Shown here in pieces: positions 16,845-24,875 of a stretch of 48,140 bases of DNA. Position numbers and translations under genes: made by a program. Under the pieces are notes generated by a model that was given only the letters and a program-made list of their open reading frames with translations, did no database searches and was not told where the DNA came from. Position 1 is the first letter of the stretch, and each line of letters opens with the position of its first letter. Source of the DNA: an uncultured bacterium (lineage in GTDB: Bacteria > Myxococcota_A > UBA9042 > PHBI01); NCBI GenBank assembly GCA_938040325.1, contig CALHXW010000058.1, positions 1 to 48,140 on the forward strand, in the 5' to 3' direction.

Positions 16845-16918
16845 CTAGGCGAAGCAACGCGGAGCATAGGCGACGTCCACGCAACGCGCTACTACCAGCA
16901 TGCGACCGGCTTCGCTAG
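16845..16918. repeat. Small CTAG-bounded inverted repeat upstream of maf
   Basis: CTAG tetranucleotides at 16845-16848 and 16915-16918 begin imperfect inverted repeats (CTAGGCGAAGC on the left, GCTTCGCTAG on the right, one base unpaired). The 74-bp unit lies between the maf translation signals and the 3' end of the PQQ-propeller gene. The layout resembles a miniature version of the CTAG-bounded elements at 47 kb, but the ends are different and no second copy was noticed in this window. Confidence 0.4.
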
Positions 16919-16968
16919 AGGGCATGCTCCGGTGCCGCATCGACGTGGGGGCGCCACTGCGTCGTCCA

Positions 16969-18354
16969 TCACGCTCCGAGTGCGTAGAAGTAGCCTTCGC
17001 CGGTGCCGATGTAGATGCGATCGTTGAGGACCACAGGCGTGCTGTGGATGCGTCCGCGGAGCTTCTTTTGCCAGACGGTCTCGCCGGTCTTGGCGTCAAA
17101 GCACCACAGCCGGCCCGCAGCGTCGCCGACAACCACACGGCCGGCGACAACGGCTGGGCTCGACCATGACTTCGCGGCAAGCTCCGCGGTCCAGGCGGAC
17201 TCGCCGGTCTTCGCATCGAGAGCGTAGAGCTTCTTGTCGTTGCCGCTGATGTAGAGGCGGTCACCGACGACCGCAGGCGTCGCCCAGAAGCCAGTGCGGT
17301 TCTTGGCGCGCCAGACCTCGCGTCCGTCGCTGCGAGCGAAACAATAGACGTGAGGCGATTGGTCCTGAGCAGCAATGTAGACGTAGTCGCCGGCCACAAC
17401 GGGCGATGCGTCGGTGTCGTCACCAGTGTTGGCAACCCAACGCTCTTTGCCGGTCGCAGCGTCGAGGCTGATGAGCTCCCCATCATAGGTCGCGCAGTAG
17501 TATTCGCCGTCAACGACCGCTGGCGAGGTCTCGCTGCCGTAGGAGCCGTGCTTGGTGCCGCGGTTGATGCCGCCAACAAACGTCTTCCAGTGGAGCGCGC
17601 CAGTCGTCGGGTCGAGACACCGAGCGAAGCCGTTCTCGCCCGCGATGTAGAGCTTGCCGTCGACGACACAGGCCGAGCTGTCGAGGTCACGGCCGGTGTT
17701 GATGCGCCAGATGACCTTGCCGGTGTTGGCGTCTATGCACCGAAGCCAGTCATCGACGCTGCCGACGTAGAGCTTGTTGTCGTAGAGGCAGACGCTGGCT
17801 TTGAACTGCCGCTTGGCCTCAAAGCGCCACCGGACCCGCCCAGTGGCTTCTTCGAAGCAATAGATGTTGCGGCCCTGGCTGGCGATGAAGACAAAGCCAC
17901 CATAGACTGCTGCCTGCCCCGTCCACCCGGTGCCGGCCCAGACGTGAGGCGTGCCGTAGTAGAGCGACTCGAAGTCACGCATGCGGTGGCGCCAGATCAC
18001 CTCGGGGGCGTTGTCGCTGACCTTGCCTGCGCCGTAGAAGGTGTGGCTTGGGTTGCCGCGAAACATGAGCATGGCGTCCGTCGCGCTCGACGAGGTGCCG
18101 TGGGGCCACTTTGGCAGGCCGAGCGGCCCACCATGCTGCTCGGCCGGCAAGTCCCGCTTTTTCTTGCCGGGGATGGGCGTGTCGCTGCCGCGCATGTGCC
18201 GGGGCGGCTTCTGTCGTGCGCCAGCGGGGGACGAGGCTACCACAGCAGCCGCTGCAGCTGTGGTCAGGAAGGTCCTCCGCGAGATAGCTGGAAGCCCGGC
18301 TTGGGCTCGGCGCGGAGCGCGTTCTGCTGGTGTTTGGGAGTCGTCCACGGCCAC
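16969..18354 (-). CDS. Tat-exported PQQ-like beta-propeller protein (outer membrane protein assembly BamB-like repeat)
   Basis: A 461-residue secreted protein. Near residue 25 is a twin-arginine signal (SRRTFLTTAAAAAVVASSPAGA), so it is probably exported folded. The rest consists of about eight blades with the PQQ-propeller signature (A-x-D/N-A-x-T-G-x-x-x-W), for example CIDANTGKVIWRINTG, SLDAATGKERWVANTG, ALDAKTGESAWTAELA and CFDAKTGETVWQKKLRG. Because it lacks the catalytic residues of quinoprotein alcohol dehydrogenases and is of propeller-only size, it is more likely a binding or scaffold protein than an enzyme. The start is a GTG at 18354 with no clear ribosome-binding site, so the exact N-terminus is uncertain. 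It is divergent from the acyl-CoA synthetase gene. Confidence 0.85.
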   Translation of the reverse strand: MAVDDSQTPAERAPRRAQAGLPAISRRTFLTTAAAAAVVASSPAGARQKPPRHMRGSDTPIPGKKKRDLPAEQHGGPLGLPKWPHGTSSSATDAMLMFRGNPSHTFYGAGKVSDNAPEVIWRHRMRDFESLYYGTPHVWAGTGWTGQAAVYGGFVFIASQGRNIYCFEEATGRVRWRFEAKRQFKASVCLYDNKLYVGSVDDWLRCIDANTGKVIWRINTGRDLDSSACVVDGKLYIAGENGFARCLDPTTGALHWKTFVGGINRGTKHGSYGSETSPAVVDGEYYCATYDGELISLDAATGKERWVANTGDDTDASPVVAGDYVYIAAQDQSPHVYCFARSDGREVWRAKNRTGFWATPAVVGDRLYISGNDKKLYALDAKTGESAWTAELAAKSWSSPAVVAGRVVVGDAAGRLWCFDAKTGETVWQKKLRGRIHSTPVVLNDRIYIGTGEGYFYALGA

Positions 18355-18525
18355 GTCGCAAGCTAGGTGTCGTTGTTGTCTCTGCGAAACGCCTGGGTCG
18401 CCTTTCTATTTCAACAGAGTTACGTTAATTCTTCGGTGTTTTTGCGAGTTGGCTGCGGACAGAAAACCCGCGGGAAACGCCAGCCCGCGCCACACAACCC
18501 AACGACCAGAAGGCGGAGCAGTTTC

Positions 18526-20292
18526 ATGGGGCGGACAGTGATGCAGGTCTTCAATGAGACCGTCAAGAAGTGGGGTGAGGCCCCAGCAATGTCGCAGAAG
18601 GTCAACGGCTCGTGGAAAACCACGACCTGGCAGCAGTACTATGACGATTCACGCCGCGCCGCGAAGGGAATGATCGCGCTGGGACTCGGTGCCGGAAAGG
18701 GCGTGTCGATCATCGGCTACAACCGACCAGAGTGGTTCGTCGCCGATATCGGCGCCATCTTTGCCGGCGGCGTACCAGCGGGCATCTACACGACCAACAG
18801 CGCCGAGCAGTGCGCCTACATCGCTGGACACAGCGAGGCCAACATCGCGGTTGTCGAAAACGCCGCGCAGCTGGCGAAGTTTAAGGCGGTTCGTGGTGAG
18901 CTCCCGGAGCTGTCTGCCATCGTTCTTATGGAAGGCGAAGACAGCGACGAAGGCGTCTACAGCTGGGCGGAGCTTCTCGCGAAGGGAGACCAGGTCGACG
19001 ACGATGTGCTCGACGAGCGCATTAAAGCTCAGACCCCGGATGACGTCTGTACCCTGATCTACACGTCGGGTACGACGGGGCAGCCCAAAGCCGTGATGAT
19101 CAGCCACGACAACATCACGTGGACGTCGAGCATGGCCATCACTGCGATCTCGACCAACCCCGGCGAGCACGTGCTGAGCTACCTGCCGCTGTCGCATATC
19201 GCCGAGCAGGTGATGTCGGTTCACGCGCCCATGGCTTCAGGCATGCACGTTTGGTTCGCCGAGAGCATCGAGAAGCTTGGCGACAATCTCCGTGAGGTGC
19301 GGCCGCATATGTTCCTCGGCGTGCCGCGCGTCTGGGAGAAGATCCAAGCGAAGATGATCACCGCCGGTGCTGCGACGACCGGGCTGAAGAAGAAGATTGC
19401 GCTTTGGGCGAAGGGCGTTGGTCTCAAGGGCGGCTACGCTATCCAGAAGGGCGGCTCCAAGCCACTCCTGTACGGACTGGCCGACAAGCTCGTGTTCAGT
19501 AAGGTCCGCGAGCGCCTAGGCCTCGATCGGTGCCGGATCCAGATCACATCGGCGGCGCCGATCTCGAAGCCGACCCTCGAGTTCTTCATGAGCTTGGGCA
19601 TCCCGATCTATGAGGTCTACGGGATGAGCGAGTGCACGGGGCCGGCCACCATCTCGCTGCCGCACAAGTTCCGCACCGGCAAAGCTGGGTTCTGTTTGCC
19701 CGGTGCCGACATGAAGATCGCCGACGATGGCGAGGTGTGCATGCGCGGACGCCACGTGTTCAAGGGCTACTTCAAGAACGAAGCCGCAACGGCCGAGGCC
19801 TTAGACTCGGATGGGTGGCTGCACTCAGGCGACATCGGAACCATCGATGCGGACGGCTTCCTGCAGATCACCGACCGGAAGAAGGACATTCTCATCACGG
19901 CGGGCGGCGAGAACATTGCTCCGCAGGTCATCGAGGGGATGCTCAAGAGCATTCCCGTCGTAAGCCAAGCGGTCGTGATCGGCGACCGCATGAAGTACCT
20001 GAGTGCGCTGGTGACGCTAGACGCTGAGCGCATTGAGACCGACGCGAGCGCGGCAGGAAGCCCGGCACGCTCGGTGGCGGATGCCGCTACGTGCGAGACG
20101 TTCAACAAGTGGCTGATGGCCCGTGTCGAGGAGGTCAACGGCAGCCTCGCCAGGGTTCAGACGATCAAGAAAGTCCGCGTGATCCCGACCGACTTTTCCA
20201 TCGAGGGCGGCGAGCTGACGCCGACCATGAAGGTCAAGCGGAAGGCGGTGAACGCCAAGTACGCCGACGAGATCTCTGGACTCTACGCGTAG
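18526..20292 (+). CDS. Long-chain acyl-CoA synthetase (AMP-forming)
   Basis: Activates a long-chain fatty acid with ATP and CoA via an acyl-adenylate. The ATG at 18526 has GGAG upstream, giving 588 residues; an upstream extension is unlike the family. The adenylate-forming core is present: P-loop YTSGTTGQPKAVMISH near residue 179, YLPLSHIAEQ, a MSECTGPATIS A5-type motif, GWLHSGDIGTIDADGFLQITDRKKDILITAGGENIAP (A7-A8 region), and a C-terminal lysine in TPTMKVKRK. It resembles the FadD15/bubblegum-type synthetases associated with membranes. It is monocistronic, divergent from the propeller gene and convergent with the TPR gene. Confidence 0.92.
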   Translation: MGRTVMQVFNETVKKWGEAPAMSQKVNGSWKTTTWQQYYDDSRRAAKGMIALGLGAGKGVSIIGYNRPEWFVADIGAIFAGGVPAGIYTTNSAEQCAYIAGHSEANIAVVENAAQLAKFKAVRGELPELSAIVLMEGEDSDEGVYSWAELLAKGDQVDDDVLDERIKAQTPDDVCTLIYTSGTTGQPKAVMISHDNITWTSSMAITAISTNPGEHVLSYLPLSHIAEQVMSVHAPMASGMHVWFAESIEKLGDNLREVRPHMFLGVPRVWEKIQAKMITAGAATTGLKKKIALWAKGVGLKGGYAIQKGGSKPLLYGLADKLVFSKVRERLGLDRCRIQITSAAPISKPTLEFFMSLGIPIYEVYGMSECTGPATISLPHKFRTGKAGFCLPGADMKIADDGEVCMRGRHVFKGYFKNEAATAEALDSDGWLHSGDIGTIDADGFLQITDRKKDILITAGGENIAPQVIEGMLKSIPVVSQAVVIGDRMKYLSALVTLDAERIETDASAAGSPARSVADAATCETFNKWLMARVEEVNGSLARVQTIKKVRVIPTDFSIEGGELTPTMKVKRKAVNAKYADEISGLYA

Positions 20293-20303
20293 CGATGCGC
20301 GTT

Positions 20304-20326
20304 GCGGAGGTGCTGGGCACCTCCGC
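20304..20326. terminator. Putative bidirectional terminator hairpin
   Basis: A perfect 10-bp stem, GCGGAGGTGC (20304-20313) and GCACCTCCGC (20317-20326), with a 3-nt loop lies 11 bp after the acyl-CoA synthetase stop, in the 96-bp gap between convergent genes. The position is right for a shared terminator, but neither side has a T-run, so efficiency may depend on Rho. Confidence 0.5.
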
Positions 20327-20388
20327 TCGCAGCCGTTTGCCCTGAGTGGGTCGACGATGCCGGCGCCCGTCATCGGACGCCGACGGGG

Positions 20389-21918
20389 CTACGAGCCTTC
20401 TGCGGGGGGCGCGGCGTCTGGAACGCCGTCGGGCAGATCCTCAGCCGGCGGCGCGTCAGCCTCGGGCGGGTTGATGAGGCTCGCCTCCGCTTCGTTGACC
20501 CGCATCACGAGGAACTCGTCGGGGTGGGCTTCGCGCTCCCCCAACCATGCCTCCATCGCCTGTTGAGCCGGACCATCGGCTCCTGCGCGGAGAAGCGCCT
20601 CGGCGAGTCCGCCTTTGGCTCGTACGTCGTCGGCATTGGCGGCAATGAGCTGCCCGAAGATGTCGCGAGCGCTGGCCAAGTCGCCGAGCGCCAGGTGGGC
20701 CTCGGCGCGGAGGTGGTCAGCGTCCGCCCCTTGTGCGTCGCTGAGGTGCCAGAGTGCTGTCCCCGGATCTCCGTCGCGCATCGCGCCGCGCGCGTCAGCG
20801 AGGGCATCGGCTGTGCGCTCGCCCACGAGCTTGAGCCGTCCGCGGTCGCGGAGCTTGCCCGCGGCCATCGCAAGATGACGGATGACGAGCTCGCGGTCGG
20901 GTGTGTCGACGAGCAGCGCGCGCCACGCGTGCATGGCTTGGCGGTAGTCTCGCATCACGGCGTGGGTCGCGCCGATCTTGTAGCGAAGCGTCGTTGTGTC
21001 ACCTTCTTTGGTCGCTGCGAGCGCGGACGTGTAGGCCTTGAGGGCGTCGCCATATCGCTGCTCGTAGTACGCAATGTCGCCGTCGTGGGCGCTCAGCTCG
21101 CCTGGCTTGAGGGGCTCGCCTGCTTTGGGCGTGTCGCCAGGCTCGCGCGTGCCGCTGCCCCAAGTCGGCGCCGCAGCGACCACGCCAGCCTGCTTGAGGG
21201 CGTTGACGCGGCCGTTGACGTCGGCGACGAGCGGATTGTTTTGATCGAGCTGCAGCACGAGGTAGCGCTCGAAAGCCCACAGCGCTTGGGCAGGCTTCTC
21301 TTGGCGGTCGAAGATGTAGCCGAGCCCGTAGTGGCTGGTGGCATCGTCGGCTGCGGTTGCGAGAACGTCTTTGTAGGCAAGTGCCGCGGCATCGAGGTCG
21401 TTGAGCCTGCGCAAGACCTCGGCCAGGTTGGCCTTCGCCACGATGAACGTTGGGTCGAGCGCGAGGGCTTGCTCTAGAACGGCTTTGGCGCGCACGAAGT
21501 CGCTCTGTGCTGTGAAGATTGCGCCGAGCTCATTGAGCGCGAGGGGGTAGGCCGGGTAGGCCTCAAGCGCCGCACGAAGCTTCTCGGCGGCGCGCTCGAG
21601 CTGTCCAGTCTTCGCAAGTTCTTGCGCTTGGAGACGGAGGTCTTTGGCGCGCGTCTGCTGACGGAGGACGGTGGCATCGGGTGCGCTGGTGGCGTCAGGT
21701 GCGGTGGTTGACGGCGTCTCGGGTGGCGCTGGTGTCTCGGCGCTTGGTGTTCCTGTCGGCGCCTTCTCGGTGGTCACCGTCTTTTCGGTGCCGGGCGCGG
21801 CTTCGCTGGCTGCAGCCTTGTCGCCATCGCTCGCTGTGTCCGGCGGTTCAGCCGCGTGGGCCGTAGGTGTCAGGGCGAAGGAAGTGAGGGCGAAGGCGAG
21901 AAGTCGGCGCGTTTGCAT
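20389..21918 (-). CDS. Exported TPR-repeat protein
   Basis: A 509-residue protein of unknown specific role. From the ATG at 21918 there is a signal peptide (LLAFALTSFALTPTAHAA), a low-complexity Thr/Ala/Pro/Glu linker of about 60 residues, then TPR-type helical repeats (A-x-x-L-G-x-I/A...A-x-x-x-Y/F patterns such as LALNELGAIFTAQSDFVRAK and SHYGLGYIFDRQEKPAQALW). A second group of TPRs occupies the C-terminal half, and the tail is Asp/Ala/Pro-rich. TPR arrays usually mediate protein-protein contacts in periplasmic or envelope complexes. No obvious Shine-Dalgarno precedes the chosen start. It is divergent from trpB. Confidence 0.8.
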   Translation of the reverse strand: MQTRRLLAFALTSFALTPTAHAAEPPDTASDGDKAAASEAAPGTEKTVTTEKAPTGTPSAETPAPPETPSTTAPDATSAPDATVLRQQTRAKDLRLQAQELAKTGQLERAAEKLRAALEAYPAYPLALNELGAIFTAQSDFVRAKAVLEQALALDPTFIVAKANLAEVLRRLNDLDAAALAYKDVLATAADDATSHYGLGYIFDRQEKPAQALWAFERYLVLQLDQNNPLVADVNGRVNALKQAGVVAAAPTWGSGTREPGDTPKAGEPLKPGELSAHDGDIAYYEQRYGDALKAYTSALAATKEGDTTTLRYKIGATHAVMRDYRQAMHAWRALLVDTPDRELVIRHLAMAAGKLRDRGRLKLVGERTADALADARGAMRDGDPGTALWHLSDAQGADADHLRAEAHLALGDLASARDIFGQLIAANADDVRAKGGLAEALLRAGADGPAQQAMEAWLGEREAHPDEFLVMRVNEAEASLINPPEADAPPAEDLPDGVPDAAPPAEGS

Positions 21919-22087
21919 AGGGCGACCGTGCCAAACGACGGGGGTTTGGACAACTGAGGAACGATTCGTTCCATCGAACCGACGGTCGGTGGTGGCCATC
22001 GTCCTTGCCCGTGCCCTGTGCCGCTCTTAAGCTGCAGCCCCGGTCGAGTGACGGTCGGTAGCGATAGTGACCACCAAGGCGGCATGC

Positions 22088-23272
22088 GTGACGGTGACAG
22101 AAGGATACTTTGGCCCTTATGGGGGGCGTTACGTCTCCGAGATCTTGGTGCCGAACCTCGAAGAGTTGACGCGAGCGTACAAAGAGATCGTGCCGACACC
22201 GGCGTTCCAGGCTGAGATGGACGCACTCCTGTCGGACTACGTCGGCCGGCCATCGCCTCTTTACCGAGCCGACCGGCTGACCGCGCACGCAGGCGGCGCA
22301 ACGATCTGGCTCAAGCGTGAGGACCTCAATCACACGGGTGCGCACAAGATCAACAACTGCATTGGACAGGTCTTGCTGGCGCGGCGGATGGGCAAGACAC
22401 GAATCATCGCCGAGACGGGTGCGGGTCAGCACGGGGTGGCCACGGCCACGGTGGCCGCGCGCTTTGGAATGCCATGCGTGGTGTTCATGGGCACCGAGGA
22501 CATCGAGCGCCAGCGACTCAACGTCTTCCGGATGCGGCTGCTCGGCACCGAGGTGCGACCGGTCGAGTCTGGGTCGCAGACGCTCAAAGACGCGATGAAC
22601 GAAGCGATGCGAGACTGGGTGCGTCATGTCGACGACACCTTCTACGTGATTGGCTCGGCCGCTGGGCCGCACCCTTACCCGGCGATGGTCCGTGATTTTC
22701 AGCGGATCATCGGGGTGGAGACGCGCGAGCAGTGCCTGGCCAAGATCGGTCGGTTGCCGGATGCGCTGGTGGCTTGTGTGGGCGGCGGATCCAACGCCAT
22801 TGGGATCTTCCATCCGTTCATCGACGACAAGGAGGTCGCAATGTACGGCGTGGAGGCAGCTGGGCACGGGATCGACAGCGACCAGCATGCGGCTACGCTG
22901 GTGCGTGGAACGGTCGGCGTCCTGCATGGCGCAAAGACCTACCTCCTGCAGGACGAGGTCGGCCAGATCACCGAGACCCACAGCATCTCGGCGGGCCTTG
23001 ACTACCCCGGGGTCGGTCCGGAGCACGCGTGGCTTCATGCAGAAGGCCGGGTCCAGTACGTCGGTATCGACGACAAGAGGGCGCTTGAGGGGTTCACCCT
23101 CACGAGTCAGCTTGAGGGGATCATCCCAGCGCTCGAGTCGTCGCACGCGATGGCCTACGCCATGGACTTGGCGGCAGGCCTCTCGAAGGACCAGCACGTC
23201 GTGGTGAATCTGAGCGGCCGTGGGGACAAGGACACCCACACGGTTGCTCAGGCTCAAGGGCTTGAGCTGTGA
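22088..23272 (+). CDS. trpB: Tryptophan synthase beta chain
   Basis: Condenses indole with L-serine to tryptophan using PLP. The PLP lysine is Lys87 in [10 protein letters not shown] with the GTG start at 22088; this reproduces the Lys87 numbering of the well-studied Salmonella enzyme, and AAGGCGG lies upstream. An in-frame GTG at 22067 would add seven residues. Other landmarks are the N-terminal [10 protein letters not shown], the indole-channel segment [12 protein letters not shown], the phosphate-binding loop [12 protein letters not shown] and the C-terminal NLSGRGDKD. The length (394) is normal for TrpB1. No trpA or other trp gene is present, so the pathway is dispersed. The 3' end overlaps a truncated-globin gene by four bases (GTGA). 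Confidence 0.95.
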   Translation: MTVTEGYFGPYGGRYVSEILVPNLEELTRAYKEIVPTPAFQAEMDALLSDYVGRPSPLYRADRLTAHAGGATIWLKREDLNHTGAHKINNCIGQVLLARRMGKTRIIAETGAGQHGVATATVAARFGMPCVVFMGTEDIERQRLNVFRMRLLGTEVRPVESGSQTLKDAMNEAMRDWVRHVDDTFYVIGSAAGPHPYPAMVRDFQRIIGVETREQCLAKIGRLPDALVACVGGGSNAIGIFHPFIDDKEVAMYGVEAAGHGIDSDQHAATLVRGTVGVLHGAKTYLLQDEVGQITETHSISAGLDYPGVGPEHAWLHAEGRVQYVGIDDKRALEGFTLTSQLEGIIPALESSHAMAYAMDLAAGLSKDQHVVVNLSGRGDKDTHTVAQAQGLEL

Positions 23273-23760
23273 CGGACTTTGAGCTGCTGGGCGGCGCTGC
23301 GAAGCTCCGCGCCGTCATCGCCGACTTCACCAAGAGGGTGTTTGACGACGTGATGATCGGCTTTCTCTTCGACGGCAAGCCGAAGGCACGCATCACCGAG
23401 ATGGAGTACCGCTTTGCGGCTGAGCATCTCGGCGGCCCTGTGGCCTACAACGGACGCTCGATCCGGGCAGCTCATGCGCGGTCGCCCATCTTGGGAGGCC
23501 ACTTCACGCGGCGCCGAACGATTCTCGCCAACACCTTGCGGGACCATCACGTTCCAACCGACGTGGTGGACCGCTGGCTTGCGCACGTCGACAGCCTCTC
23601 TGAGCAAGTCCTCGGGACCGACAACGCCGTCACTGACTGCAATGACTCGACGGTGAATGCACGGTTTGAGTCGGCGACCGAGCCGGGTGGTTTGATGGGG
23701 TCGACGACGCTCCCGATGGCGTCGAAGCGTGCGGTGGTCGCACCGCATGCTGACGAATAG
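23269..23760 (+). CDS. Truncated-hemoglobin-family protein
   Basis: A 163-residue heme-globin-like protein. The pattern F-x-x-[14 protein letters not shown], then [16 protein letters not shown] matches truncated globins; the candidate proximal heme ligand is His69 in RAAHARSPI. Globin homology runs to about residue 117 and is followed by a 45-residue polar tail that may be disordered. The GTG start lies inside the trpB stop (GTGA overlap), so it is translationally coupled to trpB. Functions of such globins include O2 or NO chemistry; the reason for linkage to tryptophan synthesis is unknown. The start is well fixed by the overlap. Confidence 0.82.
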   Translation: MTDFELLGGAAKLRAVIADFTKRVFDDVMIGFLFDGKPKARITEMEYRFAAEHLGGPVAYNGRSIRAAHARSPILGGHFTRRRTILANTLRDHHVPTDVVDRWLAHVDSLSEQVLGTDNAVTDCNDSTVNARFESATEPGGLMGSTTLPMASKRAVVAPHADE

Positions 23761-23816
23761 GTCGGTGGACTCAAGCAGGCGGTTTGTCGCTGCAGCATGG
23801 CTGGTATAGTCACGCC

Positions 23817-24359
23817 ATGGATGACCTGTCGCCGATCTCGAACGCGAGCCTTGAGGCAGCTGCTGAGCGGCTTGCCGCGGCTTGGAAGCGCGTGCGCAAG
23901 CGTGCGCCGAGAGACGTCAGTCGCGCCGCCCGAGCGTTGCTTGCGGAGGTCTTTGCCCTTGTCCAGCGCGATGAGGCCGAGGTTGACAATCGGCTGGAGC
24001 TAGCACGGCGTCTTGAGGTCTTGGACGCTCAGCTAAGGGGCCGTGAGGCATTCGTCCCTCAGTTCTATGGGGGCGGTAAGCTCGCGATTGTCGAGGCCTA
24101 CGACCCGATCAAGATTCGCGGCACGGTCCGTCATCGCAGGGTGGCAGCTCATTTCGAGCGTTACGATGGTCCGGCTCGGCGGGCGCACATTCGCCTCAAC
24201 TACTTCCTCGAGCGCGCCGGCCAACCCTTCAAGCCCGTCAAGGCGCTCAAGCCTTGGGAGCAGCCCTACGCCGACATGCAAGAGTTTCATGAGCTGATCT
24301 GGGGCCGCATCAACAACGAGCAAGCGGTGCCGCCGAAGCCCGGCCAGGGGGGCGGCTGA
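23817..24359 (+). CDS. Hypothetical cytoplasmic protein
   Basis: A 180-residue protein I do not recognise. The ATG at 23817 is preferred over an upstream in-frame start (23784). The N-terminal half is helical and rich in Arg/Ala/Glu (RAARALLAEVFALVQRDEAE); the C-terminal half contains aromatic-rich segments (FVPQFYGGGKLAIVEAYDP, AHIRLNYFLERAGQ) and ends in a Pro/Gly tail. There is no signal peptide or membrane segment. It lies 56 bp after the globin gene and may belong to the trpB-globin transcript. It converges with the next gene, leaving only 7 bp between the stops. Confidence 0.65.
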   Translation: MDDLSPISNASLEAAAERLAAAWKRVRKRAPRDVSRAARALLAEVFALVQRDEAEVDNRLELARRLEVLDAQLRGREAFVPQFYGGGKLAIVEAYDPIKIRGTVRHRRVAAHFERYDGPARRAHIRLNYFLERAGQPFKPVKALKPWEQPYADMQEFHELIWGRINNEQAVPPKPGQGGG

Positions 24360-24366
24360 GTTCCGC

Positions 24367-24726
24367 TTAGCGGGCGGGACGCACCACGTGGTAGGCCCCG
24401 CGCCGCTCGGTGACGAGGTCGTTTTCGGCCAGAGCGGCAAGCCATAAGCCCCAGAGGCCTTTGGAGTCGACCGGTCGGGCGCTTAGCACCGTGACGCGCT
24501 TGCTCGCGAGCTGTGTCGGCGTGAAGAGGACGTTCACCTCAAGGCTGCACGAGACGATGCGGGCAAGGTCGGTGAGCGGGGCGTCGTGGACGTCGATCAA
24601 GACGCGCTCGCCATCGGCAAGTGCGCGGCACGGCCGTGTCGTCTTGGCCTCGTCCTCAGGAGGGGCCGCGTGAGCGTGAAGCGGGGCTAGAGCCAGCAAT
24701 GATGCGAAGGCGGCCTTCAGCAGCAT
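24367..24726 (-). CDS. Small exported protein resembling a lone secretin N0/STN domain
   Basis: A 119-residue protein. From the ATG at 24726 it has a signal peptide (LKAAFASLLALAPLHAHA) and then about 90 residues with the N0/STN pattern seen at the N-terminus of secretins and TonB-dependent transducers: VLIDVHDAPLTDLARIVSC, a hydrophobic N-V-L-F strand, KRVTVLSARPVDSKGLWGLWLAALAENDL and a final YHVVRPAR strand. No secretin domain or plug follows, so it is a stand-alone domain, perhaps an adaptor for a secretion or uptake complex encoded elsewhere. Two cysteines (CRALADG, VSCS) may form a disulfide. Longer in-frame starts exist; no clear ribosome-binding site decides. Confidence 0.65.
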   Translation of the reverse strand: MLLKAAFASLLALAPLHAHAAPPEDEAKTTRPCRALADGERVLIDVHDAPLTDLARIVSCSLEVNVLFTPTQLASKRVTVLSARPVDSKGLWGLWLAALAENDLVTERRGAYHVVRPAR

Positions 24727-24875
24727 GGACTGGAGCGTCGTTGTCGAGAGGCGTGTTGTCACAACAAGGAGAGTGCGTTCATGCGTGCGCTGAGGCAAGA
24801 GCTGGGTTCTCAAGCACGTGAGGGCGGCGTCTCTGCTTGCCTCCACGTGCGCGGCTGGGCAGACTTGGTGGGCTA

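Noticed and set aside
17350..18366. 338-codon plus-strand open frame
   Set aside because: Antisense to the Tat-exported propeller gene, whose repeats are clear.
22088..23760. trp operon
   Set aside because: Only trpB is present; neighbours are a globin and a hypothetical, so no trp operon can be claimed.
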